In this document: positions 1-8,700 of the stretch, piece by piece
Position numbering within the stretch: the stretch's first letter is position 1
Layout: each line of letters starts with the position of its first letter
Assembly: GCF_011304195.1 (NCBI RefSeq)
Contig: NZ_CP049887.1
Span: 1 to 64,000, forward strand
Source: Vagococcus hydrophili
GTDB lineage: Bacteria > Bacillota > Bacilli > Lactobacillales > Vagococcaceae
Direction: 5' to 3'
DNA length: 64,000 bases
Notes under the pieces: model-generated
Told to the model about the DNA's origin: nothing
The model's input: the letters and a program-made list of their open reading frames with translations, nothing else
The model's database searches: none
Made by a program: the position numbers and the translations under genes

Positions 1-353
1 TAAGTACAATGGATAATTTGAGTGTTACTAATGAACTCAACCACATGACCAGCCGCTCCACCACTAGCTCCTTTTTTTCCAAATATAACGATATCACCAC
101 GTTTAGCAGTCCATGATTTATTATCAGCTATTAATTTATAGCCGTTTTGAACTAACCATGCATGCATAGAATCTGTATTATAGAGCCAAGTCGGTTTATT
201 TGCTCCAGCCTTCTCTACTGAACGAACAATAGTACCTGAGCAATCTCCAGTACCGTCTGAACCGTCTCTAGCTCCTGTCATTGAATATTTAATACCTTGT
301 TGTCTTAATCCATCCATGAACCCAATAGATGTTTCAATGTTAATTTTGACCAC
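1..353 (-). CDS. Phage endolysin, N-acetylmuramoyl-L-alanine amidase (partial, N-terminal part)
   Basis: This is the last visible gene of the lysis module. It begins with GTG at 353 behind an AGGAGAG ribosome binding site and runs off the left edge, so only about 117 residues are seen. A nearby ATG in another frame closes after 16 codons, which favours the GTG. The text resembles the Amidase_5 catalytic domain of the pneumococcal phage Dp-1 Pal amidase: YSMTGARDGSDGTGDCSG near residue 23 supplies the likely catalytic Cys, followed by MHAWLVQNGYKLI, AKRGDIVIFGKKG and a GHVVEF segment with the likely catalytic His. It follows the holin directly. Cutting peptidoglycan amide bonds at lysis is the expected role. 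The cell-wall-binding domain lies outside the window. Confidence 0.85.
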   Translation of the reverse strand, partial: MVKINIETSIGFMDGLRQQGIKYSMTGARDGSDGTGDCSGTIVRSVEKAGANKPTWLYNTDSMHAWLVQNGYKLIADNKSWTAKRGDIVIFGKKGASGGAAGHVVEFISNTQIIHCT

Positions 354-405
354 ATTATCACTCTCCTAATTTAATTAATAAAAATAGCGCTCAAATTAAT
401 GAGCG

Positions 406-735
406 CTACTTATTTTCTTGATATCCTTGATTAAATCCACTTACTGCTGCTTCGATTAAGCTATCTAACTCAGAATCTGAAATGATAATTCCTTGATTTT
501 CTAATAATTTTCTAGCTCTACGTTTAGCTTCATTGTATTTATGAGGTACATCTTCGTTTAATGCAATTTGCTCAACAGCATTTACTGCAATATTAACCGA
601 TTCTTTCTTTGCTTCAAATTTAGCTAATACGCCTTTTTCTTTAAAATACTGTGTTGCTTTTGCTGATACTATGCTCACTGCTCCAGTAATTAAAACAACA
701 GCTAAATTTAACACTGCTTCTTGTAATCCATTCAT
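406..735 (-). CDS. Phage holin, LLH family
   Basis: This 109-residue protein has one N-terminal membrane segment (about residues 5-25, EAVLNLAVVLITGAVSIVS) followed by a charged, helical, cytoplasmic-type tail. That layout and the tail sequence match the LLH-type phage holins (Phage_holin_6_1). I chose the ATG at 735, six codons inside the longest reading, because GGGAG lies seven bases before it and the upstream ATG overlaps that binding site. It sits between a small membrane protein and the endolysin, the usual holin position. It would form the membrane lesion that times lysis and lets the amidase reach the wall. Confidence 0.8.
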   Translation of the reverse strand: MNGLQEAVLNLAVVLITGAVSIVSAKATQYFKEKGVLAKFEAKKESVNIAVNAVEQIALNEDVPHKYNEAKRRARKLLENQGIIISDSELDSLIEAAVSGFNQGYQENK

Positions 736-739
736 ATTA

Positions 740-1084
740 TTACTCCCTTTCAATTTTTAAATTTGGTAAATCTTGAACCTTCTTATATAAAATCTCCCCA
801 GTTCCATTACCTCCAAGACCTTTGTAACCTCGCCATAAATAATCTAAGTTTTCTAAGTCATCAACAGATATCCAACCCTGTTCTAAAAAATCGGAACATT
901 GTTTATATATTTTGTCATGAAGCATTGCAATATTAGCAAACTCTAAGTTTTTAAATCTGATTTCAGTTTCTTCCCTAGACTTCAGACTAGATTTAAATAT
1001 TTTTGACACTATTGTGATGATACTTCCGAACCCTAAAGCCATAAGAATACTATTGACTTCTAGTAACTTATCCAAAAAATTCAT
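740..1084 (-). CDS. Small phage protein with N-terminal membrane helix, lysis-module neighbour
   Basis: This is a 114-residue protein with one hydrophobic N-terminal stretch (about residues 12-28, LMALGFGSIITIVSKIF) and a soluble C-terminal part ending in a YKGLGGNGTGEILYKKVQDLP motif. Similar small proteins with a GGNG segment are common just before holins in Firmicute phages, but I cannot name a tested function. Its stop lies four bases before the chosen holin start, so the two are probably translated together. It could be a second holin component, an antiholin or a minor virion protein. Confidence 0.6.
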   Translation of the reverse strand: MNFLDKLLEVNSILMALGFGSIITIVSKIFKSSLKSREETEIRFKNLEFANIAMLHDKIYKQCSDFLEQGWISVDDLENLDYLWRGYKGLGGNGTGEILYKKVQDLPNLKIERE

Positions 1085-1127
1085 CTTACATTTTTACCAC
1101 CTTTTCATTAATTTTTGACAAAATAAA

Positions 1128-1156
1128 AACAACTAGAAATTTATCTAGTTGTTTTT
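1128..1156 (-). terminator. Rho-independent terminator
   Basis: Ten-base arms AACAACTAGA (1128-1137) and TCTAGTTGTT (1144-1153) pair perfectly. On the minus strand the hairpin is followed by a T-rich run. The stop codon of the gene ending at 1155 lies at its foot. It would separate that gene from the lysis genes, and it has T-rich flanks on both sides, so it may work in both directions. Confidence 0.75.
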
Positions 1157-1679
1157 ACAATGCACGTACATGTGTATAATATTGTTTGCCGATTGTGACA
1201 CCATTTTCTTTTGTTAATAATTTTTTCATCATTTTCTTATAATGTCTTTGACAATCTTTTTTTAATTTCTCTATGTCCATAACTCTTTCTTCAGCATAAT
1301 AAATGCTTCTGAATTTGTTTTCTCCTATATAATCTTTAATATAAGCGTCGTAAACATTTATCTCATCTCTCTTCCACTGCTGAGAAATATTATTTGTCGT
1401 TATTTTAAAATCCAAATTTTTGTTTTTAGATAAAAAATTATACAAACAATACGATAATAAGAACGACATTATACCACTGTTGTGCAATTGTCTTTCAGAA
1501 AAACAATCTCCATCTATTCCTACTAATGCTTTTTCTAAATGTACCCCCTCTTTATTTAAGCTTGTAAAATTTATATTTGCTAATCTTACATGCTTAGTAT
1601 TTTGAAAGATATATAATATGTATTGCGACCCTTCGTTGCTTAAATAAAGCTTAAAATCTCCATCATGTATACATTTCAT
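1155..1679 (-). CDS. Hypothetical phage protein with own promoter and terminator (moron candidate)
   Basis: I do not recognise this 174-residue protein. It is soluble, with a basic C-terminal end rich in Lys (KKMMKKLL), and shows no clear motif. The start at 1679 is preferred over an ATG six bases earlier because GAGGTG is eight bases upstream. It lies between the tail fibre and lysis genes, where phages often carry accessory genes. An extended -10 element (TGG TACAAT, 1699-1704) lies just upstream and a strong terminator directly downstream, so it may be expressed independently of the late operon. Lysogenic conversion or exclusion is a guess from position only. Confidence 0.55.
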   Translation of the reverse strand: MKCIHDGDFKLYLSNEGSQYILYIFQNTKHVRLANINFTSLNKEGVHLEKALVGIDGDCFSERQLHNSGIMSFLLSYCLYNFLSKNKNLDFKITTNNISQQWKRDEINVYDAYIKDYIGENKFRSIYYAEERVMDIEKLKKDCQRHYKKMMKKLLTKENGVTIGKQYYTHVRAL

Positions 1680-1698
1680 AAACATTCACCTCATGTTT

Positions 1699-1706
1699 AT
1701 TGTACC
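1699..1706 (-). promoter_or_regulatory. Possible extended -10 promoter for the 1155-1679 gene
   Basis: On the minus strand TG-G-TACAAT matches an extended -10 element (five of six bases). It lies in the short gap between the tail-fibre stop and the accessory gene. No good -35 hexamer is seen at the usual spacing, so this rests on the extended -10 alone. Confidence 0.35.
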
Positions 1707-1718
1707 ACTAATAATTTT

Positions 1719-3644
1719 CTATTTGGCGAAAATCATTTTAACGAATAATTCCCCAATGGTACTCATCCCTAAATTGTTCGGATGCAAATTATCATACAAA
1801 TATGTATTGTCATTTAGATAATTTATTCCACCTTCAAAATACATGTTCTTAAAAGGAATACTATAGAAATTAGCTATTTTTTTCAAGCCTTCACATAATT
1901 CAATCATCTTATTTCTCGGTCTAGAATCTGTTGTTGATTGAATAGGAGAGAATAAATAAATTTTTAATTTTGGATTCTTTTCAAGTGCATACTTAATTAT
2001 CAAATTTACTGCTCCAAAAGTAGTTTTTGGATCTTCGCTGTCAACAGTACCAAAATTAGCTCCTCTTGCTGGGTCATTTGTGCCTCCGAACATTGTAAAA
2101 ATATCAAATTTTGTGAAGTCTATTTTTTCATCAATCACTATATCTTTATATAATGAGCCGTGTTCCATATTAGAAATAGCTGAATCATACAAACGATAAG
2201 TAGCTCCCGAATTTCCATAAGTCATAACGTTAGCTCCTGCATCAATCAATTTTTGCTGATATCCTGTAATTTTACCTACACCTTCTACAGTTTGATTATG
2301 GAGCCATGTAATTGAATCGCCAGAAACTGCTATATTTTTATCATCTAAAAATCCATCCATTCTTTCTGGAATTTTTATCCATTCGTTTTCTATCTTGTAT
2401 GGTGTAAATGACTTAGGTTTAATTCCTTTTGTTAACATAAACATACCTAAATCAATCTTAACAACATTAATTCTCATCCAATAACAATTTTTAGGAACAG
2501 TACAATAAAACCAAGTTTCATCATCTTTAGTTAATTCGATTTTAGACATCCATCTTTTTTTGTCATAACTGAAAAAACCACCTGGTTGTTGATACGATTT
2601 ATTAAATAAAAACCTTTCTCCAGGCGATACTTTTATAAATCGAGATAAATTAATAATTTGCGCATCTCCAACTCGACCTAAATTATCAATATACTTACTT
2701 TCTTCAGAACTATCATTATTATATAGATTAAAGATTTTACTATCAGCAAATTGCTCTGGTAATAATTTACCTTCTAAAAAATCTGTATCTAATCTTAAGC
2801 CTTTTATCTTACCATGATTCGGAACATCGAATGGTTGTTCAGCAACTCCTTTATAGATACCAAAATTTTTTACTAAATCACTTGGTTTTCCTGCAATATT
2901 TATCCTTATAAACCTTGCTCTTTTAGACTCAATGATATTATCACCGTTGCTACTAACTTTAATATTATCAATAAATCTGTAATTGCTATCATATCTAGCT
3001 CCTGCAATTGATGGTGAGCCAAATAGGTTAGTAAAAAAATAGTTAGAATATTTATCTACTTCAATATAATCAGTACAGTATCCCTCACTGTTAACTGTGT
3101 CTGTTTCTTTGCCATCTATAACATATTTTCCCAAAGTGATTTTGTCTAGATCAAATAAATTTTTACTTTCATCATAGTCAAAAAGTAAGTTTTTTAATAT
3201 TTTTCTATTCTTGTCAACAGAATTCAATTTATCTGCTGCTTCAGGATTGATTTTAGATAACAACAACGAATCATCTTGCAATTCAATACCTTGATATACA
3301 CCTAAGTCAACCCATTTATTTTGTTTCCAAATAAAAGTATGTGCACCTTCAGTCAATGTTGAATCAAACACTAAATATGTACCATCTGAACCTTTAGGAT
3401 ATCTATCATTCAAAGCTTTTACAGAGTAAAAAACATCTCTTGGTCCACCAGTTGCAACTGAACCTATTAACGAATCTACATATGTAATATCAGATTTACG
3501 CTGATTTAAATGATTAAAGTTTTCAACAACTCCGCCCTCAATACGATTCATTCGCTCTGATGTCACCACTGCACCATTCTCAATATTTTGAGTTTCTGTC
3601 ATATTTTCATCATAATCATTCCAATGCTGTGCTATATATACCAC
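1719..3644 (-). CDS. Tail fibre / baseplate protein with C-terminal SGNH (GDSL) hydrolase domain
   Basis: This 641-residue protein is the probable receptor-binding or host-wall-modifying tip protein. The N-terminal 150 residues look like a virion attachment region. The C-terminal 200 residues form an SGNH hydrolase with all four blocks: GDSITW near 441 (nucleophile Ser), GNSGATY (Gly), GGTNDPARG (Asn) and DNLHPNN near 618 (Asp and His). Such domains deacetylate or cleave ester-linked groups on polysaccharides or teichoic acids, so local digestion or trimming of the receptor is likely. The start is GTG behind GAGGTGATTAATAA. It is the last tail gene before the accessory and lysis genes. The exact substrate cannot be read from the sequence. 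Confidence 0.8.
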   Translation of the reverse strand: MVYIAQHWNDYDENMTETQNIENGAVVTSERMNRIEGGVVENFNHLNQRKSDITYVDSLIGSVATGGPRDVFYSVKALNDRYPKGSDGTYLVFDSTLTEGAHTFIWKQNKWVDLGVYQGIELQDDSLLLSKINPEAADKLNSVDKNRKILKNLLFDYDESKNLFDLDKITLGKYVIDGKETDTVNSEGYCTDYIEVDKYSNYFFTNLFGSPSIAGARYDSNYRFIDNIKVSSNGDNIIESKRARFIRINIAGKPSDLVKNFGIYKGVAEQPFDVPNHGKIKGLRLDTDFLEGKLLPEQFADSKIFNLYNNDSSEESKYIDNLGRVGDAQIINLSRFIKVSPGERFLFNKSYQQPGGFFSYDKKRWMSKIELTKDDETWFYCTVPKNCYWMRINVVKIDLGMFMLTKGIKPKSFTPYKIENEWIKIPERMDGFLDDKNIAVSGDSITWLHNQTVEGVGKITGYQQKLIDAGANVMTYGNSGATYRLYDSAISNMEHGSLYKDIVIDEKIDFTKFDIFTMFGGTNDPARGANFGTVDSEDPKTTFGAVNLIIKYALEKNPKLKIYLFSPIQSTTDSRPRNKMIELCEGLKKIANFYSIPFKNMYFEGGINYLNDNTYLYDNLHPNNLGMSTIGELFVKMIFAK

Positions 3645-3647
3645 TTA

Positions 3648-5378
3648 TTAATCACCTCGTTTTATTTTTTCCAACTCTGAATTAAGATTTTTAACAGCAA
3701 CCAATAAAGACATCACGACTTGTGTTAATGAAATGTTCCCATCATCTGTTTTAAATAAATTATCAATATTTATTTCAATATCATCTATCAGCCCTAATTT
3801 GTTAAGTATTTTATCACCATCAAACATATATACATCTGTACTATTAATTGCATTTAATACGATGTCTAAATCTACCTTTCTATAATCAATTACATCAGCA
3901 CTATTTATTTTTTGATATAGATCTGAATAATTATCAAAAAATAAATCACCATTTTTAAACTCAATCAATGAGTTGTTTGGTTTATTAAATTTTATTGACT
4001 CATTATCAAAATCAATATCCATTTTATTTCCTGATGTATTTCCCTTAATTTTTTTAGCATTCAAGCTTTCGATGGCTTCATCTTTAACACTACCATCTTC
4101 TATTTTTGTATAGTTGTTTATCGTAACTTTGTTACCTGAAATTTGAAGTGGCTTACCATCTAAACTTTCTTCTGATAAATTTATTTTTTCTATAATATCT
4201 TCTTTAGTTATTGAATTTTCTTTATTTGATGTTACTTCTTTATTTAAGCGAACAATTTCTCGATTTAATGGACCTTCAAATATATTTAACTCACTAGATT
4301 GAGATTGTGTTTCTGCTGAACTAGTAGCTTTTAACCCACCATTATAGTGTAATTTATAAGATAGATTCGGTACTCTATATTGATTATTATCAATATCCTC
4401 TATAATTAACCAATCACCAGCTTCAATAGATGGTAAACCGTACCATTGGAGTGTAAAAGGGTAGTACTCGACGTTTTTAACTAAATTAAATAATTTATCC
4501 AAATCAGATTGCTCTATAAAAGGATTTTCAATTACTAATTGAGAACCGCTAGTCTTTCCCGAAATAATTTCTTTACTGGTTATTTGATTCCTATTTAAAA
4601 TACCGTCTATCCTATATTTTAAATCATTTTTTGATAAACCTTTCTGATAATATAATGAACTATCAATAATTTTTTCTGTACTTTTTGGAGTTTTTAATTC
4701 CAGTACTCCAAATTTGGAAATCTTAATAAATCCACAAGCAAACTGAGCTATGTACCCTATCAACTGTCTTGCAGTCATCTGTTCCGGCAATTTAATAGTT
4801 TTATTAGGTAATGAAGAAAACGACTGAGTATTAATTTGTACTCCTACTTGACCTGCTATATCAACAGACACGTCAAAAATATCTGCTGGAAATTTTATTG
4901 TTGGTTTATATGGTTGTTCAAAATAAATAATCGCATCCATACAAGTGATAGTAGTAGTGTTATCATTTTCATTTATATCAGCATGTTCGCTAATGTAAAA
5001 AGTACCTAATCTAACGTATTCAATCGGATTGTCATAAAACATTTTATTCAACTTACCTTGCCCAATTCTCAAACTTCTTACTTTTGAATTGAAAAGAGGT
5101 TGTTTTTTGTCTTCTATTTGTTCTCTCTCAATACCAGTTTCAACAATTACTTTGTCCAATTCTTTTAAGTCTCTAATAACTTTATCAAATTTAATCTTTA
5201 CTAAATCAGAAAAAACAGACCCGATTTGATAACCTGGTCCGTTCACACTTCCTGATTCAAAATCAATTGTAAAAATGTCTGCTTCAGTAAAACTTTTATC
5301 TCCAATAGTCACTCTTGCATATACTTTTCTTACGTTTTTTTCAAAAGCTTCATTGAATTTTATACTTGACTTAAGCAT
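3648..5378 (-). CDS. Phage minor tail / tail tip protein
   Basis: This 576-residue protein follows the DUF6711-type tail protein and precedes the SGNH fibre, the place of the tail-associated (Tal-like) or baseplate hub protein. Its N-terminal half (residues 1-350) reads as a compact tail-hub-like domain with sections such as YVRLGTFYISEHADIN and LQWYGLPSIEAGDWLIIED. The C-terminal part contains Asn- and Asp-rich segments and ends in a short coiled-coil-like stretch (VAVKNLNSELEKIKR). I see no peptidase or lysozyme motif. AGGAG precedes the ATG at a good distance. The assignment rests mainly on position and general similarity to Listeria and Enterococcus siphophage tail proteins. Confidence 0.65.
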   Translation of the reverse strand: MLKSSIKFNEAFEKNVRKVYARVTIGDKSFTEADIFTIDFESGSVNGPGYQIGSVFSDLVKIKFDKVIRDLKELDKVIVETGIEREQIEDKKQPLFNSKVRSLRIGQGKLNKMFYDNPIEYVRLGTFYISEHADINENDNTTTITCMDAIIYFEQPYKPTIKFPADIFDVSVDIAGQVGVQINTQSFSSLPNKTIKLPEQMTARQLIGYIAQFACGFIKISKFGVLELKTPKSTEKIIDSSLYYQKGLSKNDLKYRIDGILNRNQITSKEIISGKTSGSQLVIENPFIEQSDLDKLFNLVKNVEYYPFTLQWYGLPSIEAGDWLIIEDIDNNQYRVPNLSYKLHYNGGLKATSSAETQSQSSELNIFEGPLNREIVRLNKEVTSNKENSITKEDIIEKINLSEESLDGKPLQISGNKVTINNYTKIEDGSVKDEAIESLNAKKIKGNTSGNKMDIDFDNESIKFNKPNNSLIEFKNGDLFFDNYSDLYQKINSADVIDYRKVDLDIVLNAINSTDVYMFDGDKILNKLGLIDDIEINIDNLFKTDDGNISLTQVVMSLLVAVKNLNSELEKIKRGD

Positions 5379-5382
5379 GACA

Positions 5383-5748
5383 TCACTCCTCTATAAAATT
5401 CATGGATAAACCTTCCCACTTGATACTCTTAAATTTTTCATTCCAAGAATAAGCGGGAGCAGTTCTATCACCAACATAAAAGCTTTTTGTTAATTGTTTA
5501 CCCTCTTCGGGATCTGGATAATTGACCGTAAAAAACTTCCCCTTAACTGATTTCAAAATAGTGGAAATTTCAGCATCACTTAAAGGACCCCATTTAAGTT
5601 CAAGTTTTACCTTTTGATCAATAATGTCCCGTTTCATTTTCCCTTTTGCATTTCTTCCTGAAGTATCAGAATCAATTGTATTTAAACCTACCGTAAAATC
5701 ACGAGGTGGCTTTACAGACACCCCATTAATTGTTAATGCTCCTGACAT
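5383..5748 (-). CDS. Phage tail protein, DUF6711 family (distal-tail-like)
   Basis: This 121-residue protein has the layout seen in DUF6711 phage proteins: an N-terminal LTINGVSVKPP strand, then VKLELKWGPLSDAEIST, FFTVNYPDPEEG, SFYVGDRTAP and a final IKWEGLSMNFIE. It lies directly downstream of the tape measure gene, where the distal tail (Dit) protein is normally encoded, so a structural role at the tail end is likely. The ATG at 5748 has GAGGTGG upstream, and I prefer it to a TTG three bases earlier. Confidence 0.7.
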   Translation of the reverse strand: MSGALTINGVSVKPPRDFTVGLNTIDSDTSGRNAKGKMKRDIIDQKVKLELKWGPLSDAEISTILKSVKGKFFTVNYPDPEEGKQLTKSFYVGDRTAPAYSWNEKFKSIKWEGLSMNFIEE

Positions 5749-5763
5749 CAAACCACCTCATTG

Positions 5764-8700
5764 TTATTGAATTATTGGTGTTACCCCTTGTTGCTTCGTA
5801 ATCTTGTTTATTTCGTTAATGACTGCCTTACCTAAAACACCTTGATCAATCTGCATAATAATTTCAGCAGCACTTTGTTGTTGGTTATCATCTCCACGCA
5901 TATTCAATGCCATCATAACGGCATTGATGATATTTTCACTGTACTCATTCATTCCACCACCGATATTTCTATCTTCAGGTGTATAAACGTATTTAACAGG
6001 TTTTTGATTTTCTCTAAACAACTCTGGCATTTGTAACGTTTGGAAATCTGCCATGTTATTGTATGGATTAAATTCAGCAGGTACGACCATTTCTCCTTTA
6101 TGTAACAAGGCTATTTGGTCTTCAGGCATATAGGGTGTCCCTTTTGCGTATGGTTGAATACGATGGCCACGAGGACCCCAACCACTTCGTCCATACTGAA
6201 TATCGTTACGCCAGTTAGAGTTATTAAAGAATGCCATTAATTGATGGAAACCATTCAATATTTGACCAAATCCTCTAACTCTAAAAGCATTAAATGTTTG
6301 CGGAATATATTGGAGTAAACCTTGAGCTGGATTACCATTAGCCATATTGACATCCCAAACTCCTGCTCCTTGAATCGCTTTATCATTACCACCAGATTCA
6401 AGAGCAATTTGAGCTAAAATACCATTAACTTGGCTAGGTGTGATACTTTGTTTCATCCTATTGGCTGCTTGATTAATAGGACCTCTCCATCTATCAACTC
6501 CTGAACCTTTAGGACTACTTCCACCGCCACCTTGCCCTTGAGCAATTGAACCGTTGATATGTAAATGGTCGTAATGGTCATTGTCTGGCCAACTTCTCCA
6601 TTGTCCACTTGAACCTGTTCCACTCATCCCTGAACAGTCACGGACTTTACCTTGAGTAATTACATAAGCAACTTTGTCACGGAACTTTTCAAAAGCATAA
6701 TTAGCTGGTGCAAAATATTGACTCGAACCATTCATACTTGAAGGAAATGCAATATCAATAGCTTGTCGTTTACCATGAGAATATGGGTCTCCGTGGCGAT
6801 AACCAGAAGTCGCAACCATACCTGGATATTTTTTCATTACATCACTAGCAATGTCTGATAAATATTGCATAACTCCCATTGTTCCAGTAGTTGATGTATC
6901 AGCATCTCCACCACTGAAAAATTCATCCATTGCATTTTTTACTAATGAAGTTGCAGCATCCATTGAGGTTGAAATAGCTCCCTTAGAGATTGATAAAGCT
7001 GGGTCTAAAGCGCCTTTTAAGTTAGTAAACTTACTAACACCAACTTCCACTAACTTGCTAGGGTGTGACATATAGTCCCAAACATCCCCAGTAAACTCTT
7101 TAACACCTTCCCATTTCTCTTTAAACCATTTACCAACTCCACCTGCATAAGCCGGAATACCTCCGTTTAACATTGAAGCAGTTCTAGGTCCACTTAAAAC
7201 AGAAGAACCAGCCGGTAAATCTACCATTAAGTTTCGTTTGTTTGGGAATAAACCAGTTTGACCGTTTGGCAATTGATAAGCTTCACGGAAATTAGCGCCA
7301 TACCCATCATTTACTAAAGCCATTCCACCAGGATGATAACCAGTACCTTGGGCATACTTAAAGACATATTCTTTCATGCCTTTAGCTGTATCTGTAGCCC
7401 CAACTTTATCAAGAACCCAAGCAACACCTTTAATAACACCATTAACAGCTTTCATAGGAAACTCCCAAATACCTTTACCGATTTCTTTAGCTCCTTTTTG
7501 AACTGCTTTAAAACCAGCTGATAATTTACTTCCAATATCTCCACCTAAACCTTTAGCCCATCCAACTACAGAGTCAAAGGCTTTTCTAGTGTTAGTTTTG
7601 ATATTATCGTTATAGGTATTAATGTTACTTTTCATTGTAGACCAAGCATTAGATGCGTTTTGTCTTGCTGTTGATGATGAATCTGAAACTTTATTTTTAA
7701 TGTTATCCCATTTTTCACGAGTCCAATTTTTAGCAGTTTCAAAATTATCCCCAGTAGATTTTTTAATACCTTCCCACTTGTCTTTTACGTTATTCCAAGC
7801 AGTTGTTGATGTTTCTTTTACTTTACTTGAAACATTATCCCAAGTTTCTTTGGTTTTAGTTTTTACACTTTCCCACTTCTCGCTTGTAGCAGTTTTAATA
7901 CCTTCCCATTTTTCGCCAATCCAAGCTCCGAGTTCACCAGCTTTTTCTTTAATTGTGTCCCAATTTTTCCAAAGTAAGACACCTACACCAACGGCAGCAC
8001 CAACTGCAATAGTTAATGGTCCACCAAGTACAGCAATTACACCACCAATAGCAGTTCCTACTGCACTGATTACTCCAGAAAGACCGCCGATACTAGCTAA
8101 TCCAGTGAAAACAGAAGATAAAACACCTGCTATTGTACTTAACATGCTAATAGCTTTTAATGTTGCAGCAAATGTGCCAACTACTAACACAAAATCTGAA
8201 AATCCTTTAGAGTGGTTATCAATCCAATCACTAATAGCCTTCAGCGCTTTTGCAACACCACCTAAAACATCAACAATTACTCCACCAGTCCATTCTGCCA
8301 TCGGTTTTAAGAAACTATCCCATAGCCATTTTCCTAATGGTTTAAGTGCATTAATCACAGAATTAACAACATCAATAGCACCACTTAACAAATCAAAAAA
8401 GTTAGGAATAACTTCTGTAATTGTAAATCCAGCTAATGGAAGTAAGATATTCTCGTAAAACCAACCAATACCGTCAAACACATTTTTTGTTAATGGTTCG
8501 ATTGATTTTAATAAACCGTCTATCGATTTCAAAAGCGGTGTGAAATCTAACTTGTCAGCCCATTCAGCAGTTGCTTTTGTCATTTTGTTAATTGATCCCA
8601 ACATATTATCAATCATGGTTAATATAGTGTGGAAAATTGACTGACCAACTGCTCCTTCAGTCCAAGCTTCTTTTAATCCGCTCGCAAAATTAGAAATCGT

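Noticed and set aside
7622-8458. Rightward 278-codon open frame within the tape measure gene
   Set aside because: It is antisense to well-conserved tape measure sequence, has no ribosome binding site and shows low-complexity Ser/Thr/Pro text from the complementary strand.
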